A stretch of 64,000 nt of DNA from Anastatus disparis (GCA_017163975.1 JAFFSR010000251.1:9936001-10000000), one strand, 5' to 3'; counted from the stretch's first letter, positions 34,072-48,556 are shown. Notes: a model not told the origin generated them from the letters alone. Made by a program: numbers and translations.

Positions 34072-37000
34072 CTAAACAAAAGAAGCTGCTCCAGGAAATG
34101 TTGGTAAATTTAATGATTGAGCTACGTGCATAAATCCTTCTAAACTGCAGCAATAAGTGTATCCATGATCGACACGTATAAAATTTGGATATAACGTATG
34201 ACAATAGCGTAGGTCAGGACATAGTATTAAATCATTAGTAAAACCATTGACAAGATGAGGATCATTAATGGTTACTAATACTAAACCCCTATGGCGTTGT
34301 TCATCATACACATATTTGTATAGAAGTCTTGGTACTGGAACTTGTTGACCTATTAAATAAGTACTTTTTTAAATTATATAACACTGCAACACTTAAATCA
34401 AAATTTTAATGTTATGTAATATTTGTTATTGCACAAATTTTTTATTGTTTTCGAAAAAATTCTATTTTTTATAATTTTAATGCAACGAAATCAAATCAAT
34501 CAGTCGCTATACATTGATTGATTATTTTCTCAATTGCTTTTTTGATTTATTAATAAAATGATTTTGTTAGTATTTTCTATAAGACTCGTAAAGCTTGGAA
34601 ATTAAAAATTTAATGAAACAAGAGTTAAATTATGTATGTATATATAAAGTAAATTACTTCATTAAAAATCGTTGTAATATTTCCTAAATCAGAGTATTGC
34701 AGTAAAATATATTTACAAAAATATTATGGTAATATAAATGATTATGTGGCGAAATTAGTAGTTTTGCAATAAGTTCAACATTAACTTTAAACAAAGACAA
34801 TTAAAATTTTTTCTAACCATATCGTCCGTCAATAAGAAAAATTTTTCTTGCGTAACCATGATAATCAGGTAAGCGAAGTACTCCAATTGTACCAGACCAG
34901 ACGTGTAAACCTTCAGCGGATTCCGAAGCTAGTTTTCTTACAAATTCACCAGAAAGTTCCCAGTTACCAGTAGCAATACTTCGCCAAATTGGCGTTATAT
35001 TCTCATAGAAATAAGCACTAGACTGTTGAACTTTATAGAAAAAGTCACGTTCTGTAACTAATTGGCCTTCTATCAGATAAGCATCACCTGCAAAGTTATA
35101 CGGGTTACCTGCAAGTGTAATTTTTCATAAAAAATTATGAGAATATTCTTTTTATTCTAATGGAAAACATAATGGATTAAGATTAATTAACGAATGGAAA
35201 GGCAATCGATTTTCGGAAAACATTATTTATGAAACGATAGTTTGATAAAAATAACTTTTGAAATGCTTAATCTATTTCTTGTGTAAATGTATTAAGATAA
35301 TTAATTACATAAAGTGATGTAAAAATATCGAAAGCAAAAAAGAAAACCAAGAACAAGAAAAAAGAATGTTTTATTTAATTCATCTGAAGAAGCAATGAAG
35401 TATCGAAGAAGTTTTTACTAAGTTAATGCTTAAGACATATTTATTAATTTAGATAAGAAAAGTTTAATATATTGTGGGGGAAAAAACAAAGTTATTAATC
35501 AGTTAAATAAATTTTATCGATTCACAAATCAATATTATTTGTAAAATATTAGAAAACATGTTTGTATCATTACTCGTGTAGGTATTATTTATGAATTTCA
35601 AGCTTATAAGTCCATTAAAGATAATTAAAACAAAAATCAAATTCTATTTTATAATAGTTCATTAATGCTCTATAAATTAAGCCAAGTTCGGAAAATGGAT
35701 TTACAATCATTTTGAGAGTTATGAAAGTTTAATTTGCAACCCGTAATATGGAGTATGTTGAAGTTTTAACTATTCAATATTCTCTTGATATACGCCTTAG
35801 GCTAATAATTAAATAGCAATAATTATAATATAAAGATTTTAATATTATTTGATTTTCAATTAATAAATGTTTGAATTTGAAATTTAATTATAACTAATAA
35901 TATATTTAAATGTTATTGACTCTAAAAAAAAATTATTTACGAAAATTTAATGAACTTTTAGCAAAGATATTTCTTGAATAAATCAGGGCATACTAAAATC
36001 AATAAATGAATTTGATGAATGAAAAATATAAAATATAAAATAAAGTTTGAATTCTGTTTTATAAATTCATGTTATGTTTGGAATTTATTATTAATAATTT
36101 TGATATTAAAAGGAAAAGAGAAAATAAAGATGGATTTTTAATCTGAACGATTCTAAAAATAATTAATAAAAGCATTTTTATGAATCGAAAAATTATTAAT
36201 AATATGTTATTCAAAAATTTTAAATAAAATTATCGATTTCTCACCTATTTGCGGGACGTATTTATTCACCACATGAGCATCTCTAAAGATTTCCATGAAT
36301 CTTCTTCTTTGATAATCTCTTTTATAAACTTCATGAAAATTATATGGAATCTTATTAAAAATTGGCCCCTTTTTAAAAGACCATGCATTACGACCAGCCT
36401 GTCTACCTTCAATAACTGGTATTATTTGTAAATGAGCAATGAGAGGCTGTAAAGTAGGAACATCAACAACAAGAATATCGATGGTTGGTAAAAAATCGTA
36501 TTTATTTAATTGAAAGCCAACTTCAATGCAACTATCTCCAGGACAATAACGTGATTCATGTTGACGCGCTACGGGAAATTGTTCGTGGACACAACCAATT
36601 TCTCGAAACGAATTAACAGTCTAAAAATTTGAAGATATGAGATTATTATGCATTCATTTTTTCTATCTTAAATTTATATATTTATTAATTTATATTTATA
36701 CTATATTAGAAATTCATTAATATTTATAATATTTTTATCAAGTTTATAATATTTTTTCAATATAGTTTATATAATTTTTAACAGAATACAATGTACAAAC
36801 TTTAACATTATTAAAATAAAAAATGTTTAAACAATATATCTTTTATATCATTTTTTTTATTGACAATAATAATATAAACCTATATTTTTAAATAACAAAC
36901 CAATAGCTATGTTATATATTTTTGCTTCATGGAAAATCTTATCTTTGTTAAAATCTGAAAATTAAAATAACTTTATTTTTCCGAAAATATCAGAAATTAA

Positions 37001-38418
37001 CGTAGAATTACAATTTCTTATAGTTTATTTGAATAAAGTCATTTTTTTACATATTTTCATTAAAATAAATAATATTGAAAATTAAATTTTCAAATTAAAA
37101 ATCTTCTTTTTCTGATAATCTTTATATTTTGAAATAAATTAATATGGATATTAAAATCCAAAATCATAATTGATAATATTCTGACTTTTAAAGTGCTGTT
37201 TAATCAATATATTGTCAAACGTATCATCAGCGAATCTTAACATGTACTTTGATTGAATCAAAGTAATATCTTATTAATCAATCTTCTTTCTAAAAATTCT
37301 GGCTATAATATTTTTAATTCTCAAATAAATCAAGATAAATGTTAAGATTCAGAATTAGAATTTATAATATCATACCTTTAAACCACTGATTAATCAGATT
37401 TACAAAATATAATATCAACTAATCTTAACTTTCATTTTGATTTTATCAAAATAATATTATATAAATCAATTTGAACAATAATTTAGCATTAAAAAAACTT
37501 TCCTTACATGATTCGTTTCGCTAAGTTTGATTATTGTTCTATCAATACAATAAGCAAAAGCAGAACGTAAATGCTTGGGCACTGATTTTATAGTAAGTGA
37601 ATCAGCAGGACAAGAAACGCGTATCTTAATCTCACACATCCGTGTTTCAATTGCATTAGGATTTGTTATTTCCGGGTAAAGAAATTTAGGCGCACCAGTT
37701 GCATGTAATATTAATGGCTGAAACTCATTGAAGTTGTTTTGATGAGTCGAGATGCGGCAGCTACAGCGGTCATAGTCATAAACTTTAAAATATATTTTTA
37801 TTTTTAATATATGAGTATTTAAAACTTATCGATTTTACATTTAAATATTTTAAATTTTCGTGAATAAATCAATGTTAATATCAAAATAAACTTCAAAAGA
37901 AGTAAGTGAATGAATATTTATTATTAAATATACATACATGAATATAAATTAATCATAATTGTATTATTTTTAAAAAAATTAATGATGAAATGTAAAATAG
38001 TTTTGACATGATAATAATGTCAAATACGTAATTTTCACTTTTAAACTAATTAAATATTTTTTTTTAAAATAAAAATAACCGTGGTGGAAATTGAAACGTT
38101 TTTTTTACCATTTTATGACCAGTAGAAATGGAAATGCTTTCTTTAACATTTTATGGACATTTCTTTGGCATTATTATTACTAATAACCTTAAATTTTTAT
38201 ATACACCATTTTTTATGTTTACATTTCTACCAGGGAATATGATCTTGAATTTTAAATTATTGTTAAATCACACGAACGAAAATTAATATATATATTTATA
38301 TATATTTAATTAATAAATATTGTTGAATTTCTATTTACTCACCTTCACTATTAGCAAGATTAACGAAATGAAGTACAAAAATAGAAATTTTCATAGATAA
38401 ATTTTTATTTAATTTCAT
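34072..38418 (-). CDS. Secreted DNA/RNA non-specific endonuclease-like protein, paralogue 2, active-site motif lost
   Basis: Five exons with GT/AG borders and continuous frame: 38343-38418, 37508-37782, 36245-36620, 34818-35087, 34072-34349; 1275 nt, 424 aa. A hydrophobic leader (ISIFVLHFVNLANS) follows two possible starts (Met1, Met9). The C-terminal half matches Endonuclease_NS: VQQSSAYFYENITPIWRSIA, HVWSGTIGVLRLP, VLVTINDPH. Arg-Gly-His is Glu-Gly-Gln (249-251), and the metal-ligand Asn position after the PxW motif reads Ala (281). Like its paralogue it is cysteine-rich and ends FPGAASFV against FPGAAPLL. Intron 4 differs by one base in phase from paralogue 1; the other intron positions are conserved. 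A shared ancestor had probably already lost activity. Function is unknown; a secreted role in saliva, gut or venom is inference. Confidence 0.85.
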
Positions 38419-38516
38419 TTTGATTATCAAACAATTAAATAATAATTACAATATCTAATTACGCTATAATAAAATAATTTGAATATGTAAAATACTTTCT
38501 TGCGTGCATATGAATT

Positions 38517-38533
38517 GCTATATAAATAAATAC
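38517..38533 (-). promoter_or_regulatory. Candidate TATA box of paralogue 2
   Basis: The minus strand reads TATTTATTTATATAGC here, about 100 bases before the ATG, leaving room for a short 5' leader. Composition alone makes such matches common. Confidence 0.3.
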
Positions 38534-39036
38534 TGAACTTGGTGTTTTAACTAGAAAAAAATTTTTGCTATATGTAGCGTGCTAAAAATATTATGTTTCT
38601 CCTCGAACATAAGTTATTTGCATTATTCACGCTTTGTGTGAAATTTTAATTGCGAAATATATATTTCCTACTTACATAATTTTGCTGGTCTATTTTTATA
38701 ACAAAAATTAAACTAAAATATTGTCAATGTTATGTTTATTGCTAGTATTTATATGTATATTGTGTTGATGTTTTATTAACAAAAACATAAAAATTAATTA
38801 TAATTAAATTTTACTTATTTTATGTTTGTAATAATACTAATACAATTGAAATGAAAAATATATGTTGCAAAAACATCAATAATATTAAATGCAAAAATGA
38901 AGTGAATAGAACCGTAAAAAATATAGACTGTTTGAACTGTAGAATAATTTTGTATTATTTATGAACTTTATACAATTTTAGATTTTTTAAATAATTATTT
39001 TTTAAAAATATATATGAGATTTAAAGTATAAAAGTT

Positions 39037-39416
39037 TTATGATAAAAAGTTTACGATCAAATTGATGTTGCTCCAGTAAAAATTCAAAAATCCATCGAAC
39101 GTGCAATAAGCGTTGCCCTCATTGATTTGTGAAAATTGAGGGAACATATTAGTTTCGCAAATTCTTTGACGTTTGCATAAAACATAGTCAGAAGTAATTC
39201 TATTTGAATGTAGATTATTTACAACGAGAAATATGAGGCCACGATTTATTTTACGATCATATGAATGTTTAAAACAGATTTTTGAAATGGGAATTATGGA
39301 TTCGTCGTTCACTTCGCGTGCTAAGTAACTTTTACGTTGAATATCGTTATTGCTCAACGTTGTGAGAATAGCTATGTAGCCTGACCACACATCCAAATTT
39401 GACATAGTTTTAGTTG
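39037..39416 (-). pseudogene. Decayed third endonuclease-like copy
   Basis: A single open stretch matches the last part of paralogue 2: LDVWSGYIAILTTL, then RGLIFLVVNNLH and FPQFSQINEGNAYC, ending in a diverged tail without the FPGAA motif. It begins at an acceptor-like ATTATTTCAG (39417-39426). The intron that splits this region in both intact genes is absent, and I found no upstream exons up to about 44 kb, so the signal peptide, N-terminal domain and catalytic region are missing. It is either a truncated pseudogene or the last exon of a gene whose other exons I cannot see. Confidence 0.6.
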
Positions 39417-39739
39417 CTGAAATAATTTCAAAATTTTTGAATAAATATTACTTTTGTTTATATAACTTTATAATTCGAAAAAATTAATTATCTTTTTGGT
39501 CAATTATCTATAATTAGTAGTTAGAATTTTAGACTCGTGAATCTTCATGTTTTAGAATATTCAGTCATTCAAATTTTAAATTTCTTGTGTGTACCAGAAG
39601 AGCATCAGATCTTCTGTTAAAGTTTTCATAATATTTATTTTTATTATTTTATCAATAGGTAAAAATCCATAATACCTGAGATAGTTTTTGACATATTATT
39701 TAACGCGGTACTTATTATGTAACTCACGATAGAGTCAAT

Positions 39740-39820
39740 GAAAAAGTGACCATACAAGGATTGAATTCGCATCAGCGAGTTAACAAGCCTTACACCTTAG
39801 TCAATTGAGTTATCAAATTC
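39740..39820 (-). mobile_element. Possible tRNA-derived SINE head
   Basis: On the minus strand, AACTCAATTGACTAAGGTGT resembles a tRNA A-box and ATGCGAATTCAATCCTTGT resembles a B-box, with tRNA-like spacing of about 35 bases. No intact tRNA cloverleaf is formed. It differs from the SINE at 55880-56242. Confidence 0.4.
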
Positions 39821-39959
39821 TACAATAAAAAAATTTAGAATTATCAACTCCAAAATTTAGAATTGTAGATTTCAAGCTAGGTGGTATAATAGCAATTATT
39901 TTGAAAAATCAACACTATTGGTAACGATCATAAATGAAATATACCAAAATAGCTCATAA

Positions 39960-40390
39960 AGTTTAAGGAAAACTCTTTAATTTCAGTTTTTATGCTTCAC
40001 AAAACATCTTATGAAAAAACCCATTTCAGTGCTATTTTGTACACCAAACAAATTTTTTGCGTTAATCCAAGTGTTATAGCAGTCAAATAGGATTCGATGT
40101 ACAAAATAACACCGAAGTTGAGTGTTTTTTTTAAGGGCCTATTAGTTCTAAAGTTATCAAGAATAAAAAAATGAAGATAGAAAATATATTTTATCTTCAG
40201 AACAAATTGACGTTTTGTGATGCATCAAAACTTGAATCAAAAAATTAATCTGGATTTTTTAACCATAATGTTTTTCCGTATATTTAAACATTCAGAAGAT
40301 ATGACACACTTAAAATTTGTCAACACACAAACACATATATGCACACACTTGCAAACACCCACACACATGCACGCAATCGCGCATATAAAA
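39960..40390. repeat. Inverted motif and (CA)n-rich stretch
   Basis: TGCTATTTTGTACACCAAAC near 40030 is answered by GATGTACAAAATAACACCGA near 40097, an inverted pair of a small MITE-like repeat. An impure (AC)n microsatellite follows at 40322-40372. Confidence 0.4.
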
Positions 40391-43300
40391 AAAATTCAAA
40401 AATGAAAAATTTATTGGAATCTCAAATTTTATCATTATCGTGGAGAATAAATTAAAAAAATCATAAACAATAAACTTACGCTAAAAATTTAAACAAATTG
40501 TTGAATAATATTGTATATATATATATTATCGAATTTACTTAGAATTTAGTTTCCCTAACGTGACCTATGTTTTGTATAGTATTCTGTACATAATTCATAC
40601 ATATAAGCAAATCACAAATGAATTCTCCAATATCTAATTTGTGCACAATATTAGGCCGATATGACATATGACGCCGATCCCTTATTCAGAAATTTCTCTA
40701 AATCAGCATAACATTTTTATAAAAGTAAGTACTATGTTATTGATTTTCGTAAAAAAAGTCATTATTTTATATGAGCTAACCTTCTTAGAATATTTATTTT
40801 TATCTATTGTACAATAAATCATTTTTTAGTCCTTGTATTGTTATTTATTTATCTTTCGAGTTTTTGAAAATGAAGAATGAAATCGAAATTGTAACGAAAT
40901 TTATATTTTTTTTTTATTAATAAAATTTATTACTTATATATTATGTCATGTTGTACGATTTGGAATTATTTATAAATTATCGAAATATTGTCGAAAATTA
41001 TGTACAATCTTTTTTATTGGTAATCCCTGTGATAAATATCCACAAGTACTATAGCATTTTGTAACAGAAACTCCATCGTGAAATCGTGTATTTCTCTACC
41101 TTCTTATAATATTAAAAATTTTCTGGAAAACAATTATTTGACTATTAGTATATTAAAAGAATAATTTTTTTTTTAAATAAAAATATCATTAATCGATTCT
41201 TGTCGATCGGCATTGCTATGCAAGGCTTTTATTGCATATTTATTTTATAATATTTTTACTTCGCGGAATTCGGGAGGTTGTTTTGTCTCTTGTACAAACG
41301 AATTCCTAAATTGTAGAAAGTGGAAATTTTGACGTGTTTTAATTCTCATACAAAGGAATTCCCAAAATGTACAGAGTGGTCCTTCATCGTTCCATCAAAG
41401 ATTCAAATATTTGATTGAACACTTTACAATTGAACTGTGGTATCTTCAATATAAACATCATTGGAATCACTTTTCATTGGATTTTCATCCAATTTTATCA
41501 TTTAAAAAAATATCTTACTAAATTAAATTTTAAACCAATGTAATATTATAAAAACAGATGAAAATAATTTTATGATAATTTCTAAGGATAAACTCAATAA
41601 AATGTGTTGAATATTTACTTTTTTACTCGTTTTAATTATAATATTACATTTTGAAATTATAAAGTATTGTACGAGAAGTTTTTTACTGATACTAAACCAA
41701 AAATTTCTGATCCCTGTAGTTTTGGTAAAAGATGTGAAATTTATAATTCAAGAATTTAATCAAGACAAAACTGACAATAAACAAAATAATGATGTTTACA
41801 GTATTAGTTGAAACATTAACTAATAATAATTAATTTATTATTTTTAATAAACATACTAAAGTGACGAGACAATTGATTTTAAAATGTTAAAAAATTTGTT
41901 ATTGTAACTCGGGCAAAGGCGTTACTCGCTACGCTCGTGCGCAATAGTCAACTAAACCTTACTCGTTACACAATATACTATTATCGCACGTGGACCATAA
42001 ATCCATCACACAAGATCTGTACGCATGGAAATCAATAATTAACAAATAGGAAAAAATAATATTTTGAGATGCTATGAGTGCTATTTCGAAAGGATTTGAG
42101 CTCAGCTTTCATTTGAAAAAAAGGTATTAGATTCTAGCTAACAATGCTGAGGAACTATAAGCGTTTGAAAATCTAATAACTTTTTTAGTGATTTTCTTCA
42201 ATTGCCTGTAACTAGTGAAATATTGAGCGTTGACCTCTAAAATTTTAGCTTTCTTCATATTTCTGCATCCAGGAAATATTCTCAAAATTTGAGCAAAATC
42301 GGTGACCCGAAAGTGAAACACTCTCCTTGTTAGACAAGTGATACTAATGTTGAATTAAAAATTTTTGAGATAGTTAAATATTTACCTAAACAAATTGAAA
42401 TTTCCATAACATTTAATTTAACGTGTTCCAATTTATTTTATTTACTAAACTCATTATTATTTTCATAAACTATATGAAATTATATTTTTTTTCTGTTACT
42501 TCTAAGCTCTCAAATAAAATTATAGTTATTATAAACCATAATATCTTTTGACTAAATCTGAACATCTTTACACTCTATATAGTAGACATTAAAAAAGGCA
42601 AGATGAGCTAATGCGATGTGCAAAAAGGGACAAAAAAAGGTGTATTTCAGAAGCGAGAGATAAAAGGAGAACATAGCGTGTTATATATCGATTTTCCAAC
42701 CGATTAGTTTATGAACCAACGCCCCAGCGACCTGCTCACCTCCTATGCCATTCGTCCGAGAAATTTTATATTTGCCCTTATAAAAATGCTTGCGTCAATA
42801 CTAAGCTTCAAAGCTCATATAGATAAAAGCACTGTGATATAATATACTGGATAAATTTATTAAAAATATAAAAAATAATTTTTGAAATATACTATATAGA
42901 TAATGCGGTTTATTTTGATGTAATTTATAAAATGATTTGACTTGAAAATAAATAAGAAATATGAAAAAATAAAAACAGAATGCAAACAAAAAAATTGTTA
43001 ATTTAATATTAATTTCTATAACTTTTATATCTCTATATTTTTTTTAACAAACTAGAGTTTTTATAAAATATAATTTAATCTCAAGTTTTCCAAAGATTTA
43101 ACAAAATTAACCTAGAAGTTCTTATTTGAAATTTATATTGATTAGCAATTATTTTCAAAGAAATCGAACAAAGTAGTTACTAAAATTGATTAAATTGGAT
43201 TCTTTTATCATTTTAAGTGCAAGAAAAACAAACCAATTATTAAATTTATCAGCGAAAAACTTGGTGATATTTGAAAGATTGAATTCATATAATTCTTTTA

Positions 43301-46300
43301 TAAAATTAATAGCTCTACTTCATGCTAGGAGAATGCAATGAATTACATTACCACTATATTTTCTCCCAGAAATCATTGGTTTATAAAATCTAAAATTTTT
43401 AAGGCATCTTGATATTTGCAATGCACATTTCAAATTATAGAATTCGAGAAAGCAAAATTGAAATTTTTAATAAAAATATATTACTCTTTCAAAGGTTTAA
43501 AAAGAATTAACAAATTCTACTTAATTAAAAATTTTATTAATAATATAATTGATATAAATAAAATTAATTATAATTCTAAAGACATTTTAATGATGATTGG
43601 CCTGCATTTTTAATTTTTAAATACATACAAAACTTTAAAAATATAATTTAAATGCTTATATTTCATGAAAGAATCAAATTTAAAATTATTTTTTACTTAA
43701 AACATGAAAATAATTATTTTAAAGAACAACAAATTATATGAATATATGATTTGTATTAAAATATTCATTTTTATTAATTATGGGAAAGCAGGATAATAAA
43801 TAAAGTTCTTACGTATCATTAATAATGCACTAATGTTTCCTAATTATAATATGACATTGCTAGATAAATTATTAAAATTATACTTACATATTTTCTTTAG
43901 CTCAAACTAATTTTTTAATTAATATTAACATTATCAGCTCTATTGCATTCAAAGCGAATTAGGTGTTCTTCTGTTAAGCATGTGTTTATACCGCGTAACA
44001 GTGATGCTGCCAATTGAAGCATTAATTTCCGCGAATGATGATGGGGCTTTAGTAAGAGAAGTGAGAACGAATCATCAAATCGTTATGGGATGAAAACGGA
44101 TTGAGCATCCTACGAATGATTGATTTTCACTGAATATATGTATATGAATATAGAAACTTTTTTGAACTGATACTAAGAATTTGTGACGTATCAAAGTTGC
44201 AAGTAAAACGAAAAAAATATTTTTGATTTACAATAGTTACATTACTTACTCGCAAGCTGTTCAATATTGTTATAGAATTATAATAGTATTGAAATTCATG
44301 GCAAATATTTATTTAAAATCATTGTATTATTTGTCTTAATATAAGTATGTAGTATTAAATTAATATTAAAATAATGTATGTCAATTTCAGTGTACACGGA
44401 AATTGGTTAAAAATGTTTTTATTATCAATGACTGAATATTTTAATTTATTATAATGACTAAACCACCATCACATAATGCCTTAAATAGATGAATTAATTA
44501 ATTACCAATAAAAAGATATTATTATCTAAACTAGTTAATCGTTAATTTATTACCCTTTGTAAAAAATTCAATTTCAAGTTTTTTTATACCATATCTAGCT
44601 TATTTTAAAGACTTTTACGTAAACTTCGATTTCCAACAAAATTTTTCAAGCTACAGTTGCACCAAAGATATTGAAATTTTAATCTTTTGTGATATTTTTC
44701 CAAGTGTACCAAAATTTGTGACTGGGAGTGTAAGTATTGCACACTTCAATCATCGTACTGTCACTCATTACACATTATTGTTCTTTACCCAATTTATTAT
44801 CAATCTTTTATGCATTTTATTATCTGAATTTAGAACTTCAAGTTCATTTGGAGAGTTGTAAAATAATATTGCTTTTCTAAAACTATTTTTGTCACTGACT
44901 CTATTTTGGTTTTAGGATTTATTGAAATTTGCTTTCTGTCTGTACGACAAGACACACTGTGCAGCTTAAGTTCTTCGTAATGGAATTTCAGTGATTTAAA
45001 TATAAATAGGTGCTCCAGGTTTAAAGGATTATCATATACGATAATTTATTTATTATTATTATCATTTTTATTTATTATTTTAAATATTTTATTTTTGAAA
45101 TTCTGTAGTATATTCCTATTATTTTTAGGGACTCCTCTCCGTGCAATAGTTTTTTTATATATATTTTTTCATTTTATACTATAAAGTAATTTATAAATAC
45201 AATATGAATAAATAATTTTATATAATTTATATGAAATAGGAATAAAATATTGTATATATATATATATATATTATATAAATGATTGGATATAATTTATGTA
45301 TGCTATATACATAATTTTCTCATTTGAGTTCCTGAACTTAAATAATCTCTTTTTGAGTATATAATACTACAATGCAAGCAAACAAGTAAAAAATAACCAA
45401 AACGGAAAGAAAGAAACTGATGGTTGATAAATTAGATATCTTGACAAGTTTTGTTGCCGTGTTAAAGCGTGCAAATTCGGTGAAGGTCACGCTTGATTGT
45501 TCGTGGCTGTACATATTTTTATCGTATTGCCGGCAACAAACTCTTTTTTCCGTTGAAGTAATAATTGATGAATGTCATCTTCATAGGTATCGGGAATAAT
45601 TAATTCTTACACGAGTGAGAATTCAAATGTTGAATATCAGCTTGAAAAAGTTTGCTAGTTGTTTAATTAATTAGATTGAAATATTGTTATATTTTACGTT
45701 AGTATTTCCATTTATATACAATAGTCCAAAATGTTTCTATTGCTCGCTATGATTATAGTTATATAGAGAGTAATATGCTGAGTAATAGTTTCTCGTTATC
45801 GGAAAACAGTTACTCGAGGCCCACTGAATGAAAGCTCCTCTACAATTCGAGTAGTTAAAACTGAAAATCTTTCTGGTCGCGTGCATACATGTTTTTCATA
45901 TAACCTAAAAGTGTTAAAATATTCTGTAAAACTTAAAAAGGAAAATTGATTTTTTGTAAATTAATTATTTGATTTATGTGTGAACGTAATATGATGAATG
46001 TATACGAAGAAAATCTGTCTGAGGTTTTGCCTCGTTGATTGGTTTCATTGATTTAAGTTTTGAAATTGGTATATTCAAAATTCTTAATTATAAGCATTCA
46101 CACTATATCATACTTACAGCTATTTTGTAGTAAATACTGACGTGATGAATTCATGTAATACATATTTATCTATTGGTACAGATAAATTTATTTTTAATGA
46201 AAACGAAATCTATTTCTTGTTGAAAAGTTGTATCCATGGTAGAATAGTATCAGGTAAATAAGAACATTATATAATAGATTTACTGAAGCTCAGAAATATT

Positions 46301-46964
46301 ATAACTTATCACTATTTGGAAAAAGATACCATCAATTGTGTATGTCAGTTAAGTATAGAAAAAAGTTCTTTTTAAAGTAATAAGCCAAACTTAAATTTTG
46401 AGTGAAATAATTGATCCTTAGATAATTATAACAGTTTGTAATTCTGAGTCTGATTTTTAATCTTAATCGGTAAAATACAAAGAAATAATCTTAAAAATAT
46501 CTAGCTAGGCAATCCAGCTGGATATTTTTTCTGGAAATTTTGCGTTATTTTAGAGAGCTAGCACCTTACACACTCTCACTTGCATATACATACCAAAAAT
46601 TTTGTTTACCATTACGAAGTCATTTTTATGAGCAATTAAATTAGTTATTGATACAAAATAATGTAAAAATTAAATCTCACATTGATAAAAACGTGCATAA
46701 AAATCTTGTTAATTGACGTAAACTAGTTGAAATCGCAGTCGACAAATATTTTTTAATGTTATAATTTTCTGCTAAATATAATCGATTAAAAACCTTTCAT
46801 TTTATATTAAATATTATATAGCATTAATAACGATTTAATTTTGTACAGATGAATATGAAATAAATCGATTTTCATTCACTATTTTTAATATAGTCATTAT
46901 ATTTCATTAAAATTTTTCCACAGAAGAAATATTATTCTAATCCTAATTAAAATGCTTTTATAAT
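40391..46964. other. AT-rich DNA, mostly featureless
   Basis: No supported gene in 6.5 kb. Less AT-rich islands lie at 41885-41995, 42590-42760, 43950-44110 and 45440-45545; none gives a convincing protein, though the last two could be regulatory or unrecognised exons. The sequence near 42300-42340 (GTGACCCG ... CTCTCCTTGTTAG) resembles a diverged end of the palindrome at 550-1242. A (TA)n tract is at about 45255-45275. Confidence 0.45.
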
Positions 46965-48097
46965 AAAGGGTACCCCCCGTTAAGATAGTCAATTTTGCCC
47001 TGTCCCTGAAATTTTTGTTTGACCTTTTAACTTTGTTTTGGATCAAAAAAAAATAGTTTTTGTCATATTTGCAGACCGCGACCCCCCTCCCCCTGTCCAC
47101 AGCATGGAAAAAATTATTTTTTCACTATTTATTTTTTTTCTCCGCATCTAGTCGGCATAAAAACCCCAAGAAAATCGTGCTTATAGCTTAAATGATTACA
47201 AATCATGTAGAATTTTTTCATAAAGATTTGATGATGCTATATAACCTAAAAAGATGAAAAAAAATTTTAAACCTCTCCTGTTTTCACGGGAAATGCGGTA
47301 CAGGGCCAATTCTTGCAAAAAAACTTGTATTTTGTTTAAAATTACTTGCTTGAATTTTTCCAGATATTTCCTGTTGGTGCGCCATAGTGAAAAATGCAAA
47401 AAACTCATTTTTTCGATGTTTTTGGCTGATTGTAGCTCATTTGCAGACTTTGTATTATTATTTATATTATGAAATTATATTCAAGAACTTTATTTATGAA
47501 TTAAATTATGCAATCAAGTCAGAAAAATAAGATTTACAAACATTCGCATCATATTTTTGCACGAATCCATATTTTAGATTAGGTATTTAAACACTTCTTT
47601 CATGATTTTGTTGATATTTCACTACTTTATATGTGATAAAATCTTTTAAATATTATATTGCTTTAATAAAAGGAAATGTTTTGATAAATAAGTCATTTCA
47701 GAGGTACAGCTATAAGTACAGTCAAAATATTAACTTGAGATTACATATGAATTTATATTTCGTAAGAAAAACTTATCAATACAAACATTAGAATCATGAT
47801 TCAATAATATGAACCTTGACTTTGGCATTTTTAGCACTATGTAATCTAAATCTTCACTTAAGTCACACTTTTGCGAAAGCTATGTGGTCTATTTTTACAC
47901 TGTATAAAAAAATGCATGCGAATACATTGAAATCTTGTTTACATGTCTCATATTAATATTACAATATTAAATATATTTTTGTTAAAAAGCGCATATTATT
48001 CGCAATTATTTTATGACATTCGCAATCGTTTTAAAGATTATAAATAAAGTTTGCACTTATGCCATGTATTGTATTAAATTATCTCCATTGACGTAGG

Positions 48098-48556
48098 TAC
48101 GAATTCAGTAACGTAACTCAAGTAACAATCGTTAGGCTGGAAGTTATAGTCTTTACTTAGTTCTTAGATATTCTATCCATGTTCTTACCCTTTTTCCATA
48201 AGCAGAATAAAGATAGAATATTTGAGAACTGAGTAACAACTATAACTTCTAGCCTTAGATTAAGTTGGGTCTATGAATTAGAGCCATAAAAAAACATTAT
48301 GGCCCGAATTCATAGTTGTGTCTTGAGTATTAAGTATGACTTAAAACTTAAGTGTCGTTACTTGAGTATCAGCTGTTCATTCAATTGAGTGTTACATGAA
48401 GAAGTTATCACAGTTAGTTATGAGACAAAATCACACAAATAAGGTAGTCATCGGTAAAGATGTAATACTCAATTGAAGTGACAGCTGATACTCAAGTAAC
48501 GATACTTAATTTTTAAGTCATACTTAATACTCAAAACACGACTATGGATCCGGGTC
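48098..48556. repeat. Two adjacent palindromes inside the transposon
   Basis: 48299-48556 pairs GGCCCGAATTCATAGTTGTG and TCTTGAGTATTAAGTATGAC with their complements. 48098-48275 is a shorter palindrome around GGCTGGAAGTTATAGT and its complement. Both look like MITEs that landed in the transposon, or one element with a complex fold. Confidence 0.5.

Noticed and set aside
43416..43613. 65-codon frame resembling a helical protein
   Set aside because: Lysine/isoleucine-rich composition is what random AT-rich DNA gives; no motif.
47254..47472. 72-codon frame and its identical partner at 53540-53758
   Set aside because: They are the same sequence in the terminal inverted repeats of the transposon; no domain, and an overlapping antisense frame is equally long.
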